From: Chitinophagaceae bacterium
GTDB taxonomy: Bacteria; Bacteroidota; Bacteroidia; Chitinophagales; Chitinophagaceae
Assembly (NCBI GenBank): GCA_025934485.1
Contig: JAICXX010000015.1
Span: 1-62,906, forward strand
Length of the DNA stretch: 62,906 nucleotides
Reading direction: 5' to 3'
This document shows, piece after piece, positions 60,901-62,906 of this stretch. A program made the position numbers and the translations under genes. The notes below the pieces were generated by a model. The model had not been told where the DNA came from and made no database searches. It worked only from the letters and a program-made list of their open reading frames with translations. Each line of letters begins with the position of its first letter. Position 1 is the stretch's first letter.

Positions 60901-61165
60901 CTGGGTCTATTCCACCGATTTCTTCCGTATCCAGAATATTACGCTGGGCTATAACCTGAAGAACATCGTAAAAACTGGCGTGATTAGCAGCGCTCGTATC
61001 TATGCCTCCATGCTCAATTGGTTCGGCTGGGATAAATACAGCGGCGGCGTCAACCCCGAAGCACAGAATACCAACCTCACGACCGGCAGCTACCCGCTGC
61101 CCGGTGACTATGGTGCTGCGCCGCTCAACAGGTCCCTGATCCTTGGTGTAAACGTAGGCTTCTAA
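57911..61165 (+). CDS. susC: SusC/RagA TonB-linked outer membrane protein
   Basis: A 1084-residue importer with signal peptide (WLFPPSLIWLLFFLVTSVSVWA), an N-terminal CarbopepD-like domain (ITGRVTDDTGQPVPGASITVKG), a TonB-box-like MDDVVVIGYGTQKR, the plug (GQMPGVQIRQQTGMPGAGFSILVRG to AAAGAIYGSRAANGVVLITTKRG) and a long barrel ending LILGVNVGF. It takes up oligosaccharides together with the SusD lipoprotein encoded 18 bp downstream. ATG 57911 is chosen as the start of a proper signal peptide rather than the codon 81 nt upstream. Confidence 0.97.
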   Translation: MFSRQNKKNWLFPPSLIWLLFFLVTSVSVWAQAQPKKITGRVTDDTGQPVPGASITVKGSRSAVTAGADGTFTITAKEKDVLVISYVGFQDKEVVVSGNSPMNVAMVKGDKSMDDVVVIGYGTQKRQNVTAAVATMDTKSIQEKPITRIDQAMIGQMPGVQIRQQTGMPGAGFSILVRGTGSINAGTEPLYVIDGFPLDVNSQNTAGGYSNGNPLNNLNPDDIESIQVLKDAAAGAIYGSRAANGVVLITTKRGQVGRTRLYVNANAGISQVARKLDVLSPTDWINMATERENAVWTATAGHTADQTLAQREAANGGKFDAKSMPDPRWAMPGHPGLEFVNWQDSAFRTAPFQNYEVSASGGTDNVRYFVSGNYLNQDGALLATGYTNYGARANVEVNVAKHFKLGLNLAPTYSVTKSPTAEGKDNQLMHLYNMIPIVEDSAGLNTGAGKNSTYAWASSSVSPIAFLKNSINTYKTTRNLFTIYGELQILDGLTARSTFNYDASNQTLKNYVSDFVSGNITDRLNSPGKDATGAYSGFTKQNYVNENTLSYNKTFHDDHTISAVAGVSYNYVHIETFQIKSAGGFANDLLNTLNNTIASTAGVTTTGTTTETNNTLFSYYARLQYSYQGKYLLSGSIRRDGSSRFGIANQYGTFPSVSAGWRVSQEKFMNDVTFINDLKLRFSWGKSGNNNIGDYSAIPTLRNGIISNVVVGNYSFGGNTAVAATGQVPNGIPNPNLQWETSNTYDAGFDATIWKNRINIIFDAYQKKNTNLLLQVPVPAAAGAVSALENVGSVQNRGVELGLGVTFIRTANFTWSANGNIAWNQNKVLSLGALGNTVNISNGFGSGDPSFLLQKGLPMYTFFVYRHKGILTDADMANPKVTKIAGQTTGDEKFVDVNGDGIINTSDRVPYGHPSPDYTYGLTNNFRYKNFDLSFQVYGQLGGSIMSYISRALDNPTNGLNTTDGVWRHRWTASNPNPNAPRGKIYYNYTIPITTSDWVYSTDFFRIQNITLGYNLKNIVKTGVISSARIYASMLNWFGWDKYSGGVNPEAQNTNLTTGSYPLPGDYGAAPLNRSLILGVNVGF

Positions 61166-61183
61166 TCTCAAAATCTCTACAAA

Positions 61184-62719
61184 ATGAAACTAGTAAAATA
61201 TGGTATCTTCGGTGGCTTCTCGATGATCCTGCTGCTGACCATCTCCTGCAGTAAACAGCTGGATCAAAAGCCGCCATCCGCAGTTGAAACATCGCTTTTC
61301 TATAGCAATACCCAGGATTTCACCCAGGCCGTCACCGGCGCATATAACCAGCTCCATTCTTATCCCGACCAGGTGCTCTGGATGGGGGAAATGCGCTCTG
61401 ATAATATCAACGCGACCTCCGACGGTAACCGCGACTGGCAGGGCATCAGGAATTTCTCGTCCAGCCTGTCTTCCGTTGGCTTTATCACCGCCGCCTGGGA
61501 CGATAATTTCAACGGCATCTATAATACGAACTCCGTGCTCGACAACCTGGCGACAAAGGGCAGCAACATCACTACTCCCGGCCTTGCCGCGCGTTTCAGC
61601 GGTGAATGTCATTTCCTCCGGGCCTTCTATTATTTCCAATTGCTGCGGCTCTATGGTCAGGTACCGATCGTCCCCCATGCCCTTACGGTGGCCGAGGTAG
61701 AGAAGATCAAACGCAGTCCCGTATCCGACGTCTACAGCTTCATCATCTCCGACCTGGATACGGCGATCGCCCTTCTGCCGGGCAGCTATGGCGCCGCCGA
61801 TGTCGGCCGCGCCACCAAATGGTCCGCCGAAGGACTGCTGGGCCTCGTCTATCTCACCCGTTCCGGCCCAGCCTATAGCGGCGTCAACGGCCCGACCCTC
61901 GGTACCAACGAATGGGACTCCGCCGAGGCACATTTCAACAATGTCATCAACAGCGGGCAGTTCCAGTTCCTGTCCAACTATCCCAGTATCTTCTCATATA
62001 CTAACGAAGACAATAAGGAGGTCGTCTTCAACGTAGAGTTCATGAGCACCAATAACGGCGCCGACTATCCCAGCCAGCTGACTCCTCAGGGTTACTGGAA
62101 CGGGCTCGGACTCTCTGGCTATGGCAATGGCTACGGCACCACGACCTTCGATATCACCAGCGATCTGACGAAATCGTATGCCAACAGCGCAGCGGGAAAA
62201 GTGGACCAGCGGGATACGTTCAATATTGCGTGGTCCTATCCGAAAACCCTGGGTGGTGCGCCGGATTCGGCCGATCCTTTCATCAAAAAATATATCAACC
62301 CGGCTACCGGCAAACGCGGCACCGGTCTCCGCGACTGGCCCATCAACTTCATTGTCATGCGTTATACGGACGTTCTCATGATGAAGGCGGAAGCGATCCT
62401 CCACGGCGCATCGGGCTCCCAGAGTACCGTCGACTCGATCGTCAACCTGGTAAGGACCCGGGCCGGCATCCCCACAACGTCCAACGTGACGCTGCCCCAG
62501 CTCATGGAAGAACGCCGACGAGAATTCCTGGGCGAAGGCATCCGCTGGAATGACCTGGTCCGCGAAGGGATGGCTGTGACGACCATGAACAGCTGGATCG
62601 CCAGCGATACCGAGACCTTGATCAACCAGGTGGTCCCCAACTATGTCATCTATCCCGTACCCTCGTCCGAGATACTAACGGTACCAGGCCTCTATACTCA
62701 AAATCCCGGTTATCAATGA
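61184..62719 (+). CDS. susD: SusD/RagB nutrient-binding lipoprotein
   Basis: A 511-residue surface lipoprotein with lipobox LLLTISC. The SusD pattern includes KQLDQKPPSAVETSLFYSNTQDFTQAVTGAYNQL, the TPR-like helices, FLRAFYYFQLLRLYGQVPIV and the C-terminal RTRAGIPTTSNVTLPQLMEERRREFLGEGIRWNDLVREG. It binds glycans as the lid of the SusC pore. The stop codon overlaps the start of the next gene by 4 nt. Confidence 0.97.
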   Translation: MKLVKYGIFGGFSMILLLTISCSKQLDQKPPSAVETSLFYSNTQDFTQAVTGAYNQLHSYPDQVLWMGEMRSDNINATSDGNRDWQGIRNFSSSLSSVGFITAAWDDNFNGIYNTNSVLDNLATKGSNITTPGLAARFSGECHFLRAFYYFQLLRLYGQVPIVPHALTVAEVEKIKRSPVSDVYSFIISDLDTAIALLPGSYGAADVGRATKWSAEGLLGLVYLTRSGPAYSGVNGPTLGTNEWDSAEAHFNNVINSGQFQFLSNYPSIFSYTNEDNKEVVFNVEFMSTNNGADYPSQLTPQGYWNGLGLSGYGNGYGTTTFDITSDLTKSYANSAAGKVDQRDTFNIAWSYPKTLGGAPDSADPFIKKYINPATGKRGTGLRDWPINFIVMRYTDVLMMKAEAILHGASGSQSTVDSIVNLVRTRAGIPTTSNVTLPQLMEERRREFLGEGIRWNDLVREGMAVTTMNSWIASDTETLINQVVPNYVIYPVPSSEILTVPGLYTQNPGYQ

Positions 62720-62906
62720 GAACCTTATCACCAAGTCGCTGGAGGCGGCTCGCCCGAGGGGCAATTTTTAGCTTTATCCCGGCAACCGTCCTGTTGCTAT
62801 GCCGCCTGACCGCCATCGCCCAGCCAATGGACGAAACCGGCCCGCAAAAGGAAATGCCAAACGAATGGATCGACCAGGACACGCACCACAAAGTGGTGCG
62901 CTTGTC
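62716..62906 (+). CDS. Exported oligogalacturonate-lyase-like protein (5' part only)
   Basis: The first 63 residues of a gene that runs off the window. The ATG overlaps the susD stop (ATGA). A signal peptide (LARGAIFSFIPATVLLLCRLTAIAQ) is followed by EMPNEWIDQDTHHKVVRL, which resembles the beginning of oligogalacturonate lyases and related beta-propellers (EWIDPDTGHRVIRLS). If correct, the neighbouring SusC/D pair takes up pectic oligosaccharides. The n-region codons SRWRRLARGAIF lie in a dispersed repeat copy. Confidence 0.62.
   Translation, partial: MRTLSPSRWRRLARGAIFSFIPATVLLLCRLTAIAQPMDETGPQKEMPNEWIDQDTHHKVVRL
62741..62771. repeat. Dispersed hairpin repeat, copy 10, in a signal-peptide coding region
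   Basis: Mini-hairpin gccc-gag-gggc (62752-62762) with tail caatttttag, preceded by ggaggcggct. It aligns with copy 9 at 20 of 26 positions on the reverse strand. The main stem is degraded. It sits in the first codons of the lyase-like gene. Confidence 0.6.

Noticed and set aside
1..62906. tRNA, rRNA or CRISPR features
   Set aside because: No cloverleaf with a GTTCRANNC T-loop, no rRNA signature and no regularly spaced repeat array was found by eye.

Overview
The window comes from the chromosome of a moderately GC-rich Bacteroidota, most likely a Chitinophagaceae member (Puia/Chitinophaga-like). The evidence is a SusC/SusD pair, promoters of the Bacteroidota type (TAnnTTTG near -7) instead of -35/-10 boxes, almost no Shine-Dalgarno sequences, a GldL-like protein, CarbopepD-regulatory-like secreted proteins, a 7TMR-DISM histidine kinase, and the usual neighbour sets prmC/ribD/yigZ, thyA/folA and ftsK/lolA/ubiX. 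Most of it is housekeeping sequence; no rRNA, tRNA, CRISPR array or intact transposon was seen.

Layout. 1-5 kb: end of a NIF3-like gene, a Uma2 nuclease-fold gene, aconitase, a PspC-like protein and an AraC regulator. 5-10 kb: divergent kdsA and threonine dehydrogenase across a large inverted repeat, a TlpA-like protein, and a GlxA-type regulator divergent from an SDR. 10-15 kb: odd signal peptidase, thyA, small GldL-like protein, folA and two methyltransferases. 15-18.4 kb: LysM protein, HigBA toxin-antitoxin with operators, fmt and an internally deleted DUF1343 gene. 18.4-26 kb: FKBP isomerase, CPBP protease, pepT, ypdA, SPFH protein, ExbB/ExbD, prmC, ribD. 26-34 kb: yigZ, lipoprotein, 3-hydroxyacyl-CoA dehydrogenase, mrp, PaiB-like protein, a broken AAA ATPase and pyrF. 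34-44 kb: putative barrel protein, DAACS transporter plus kynU, an ECF sigma operon, glutaryl-CoA dehydrogenase, aroK, DUF423 and a histidine kinase. 44-51 kb: ftsK, lolA, ubiX, thioredoxin-fold protein, a structured non-coding interval, an alpha-oxoamine synthase and a dead alkaline phosphatase. 51.5-57.7 kb: a complete SUF operon (sufA-B-C-D-S-E-T). 57.9 kb to the end: a SusC/SusD polysaccharide utilisation locus running into an oligogalacturonate-lyase-like gene.

The main discovery candidate is a dispersed family of small structured repeats. Each has a 6-8 bp stem with a short loop, then a 4-5 bp mini-hairpin of the type GTCC-GAA-GGAC, then a tail related to ATTAGAC. Ten good copies are spread from 21 to 63 kb. 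They lie between operon genes (both sufB-sufC and sufC-sufD gaps), at gene ends, and inside protein-coding N-termini (kynU, an ECF sigma factor, the lyase signal peptide). Two of the coding copies are read in the same frame and give related peptides, which recalls Rickettsia palindromic elements.

Other points: three genes are decaying by deletion (DUF1343, AAA ATPase, alkaline phosphatase); several genes have a -7 box only 4-8 nt from the start codon, suggesting leaderless mRNAs; and one orphan promoter leads into a single 5' arm that can pair with three different downstream arms.
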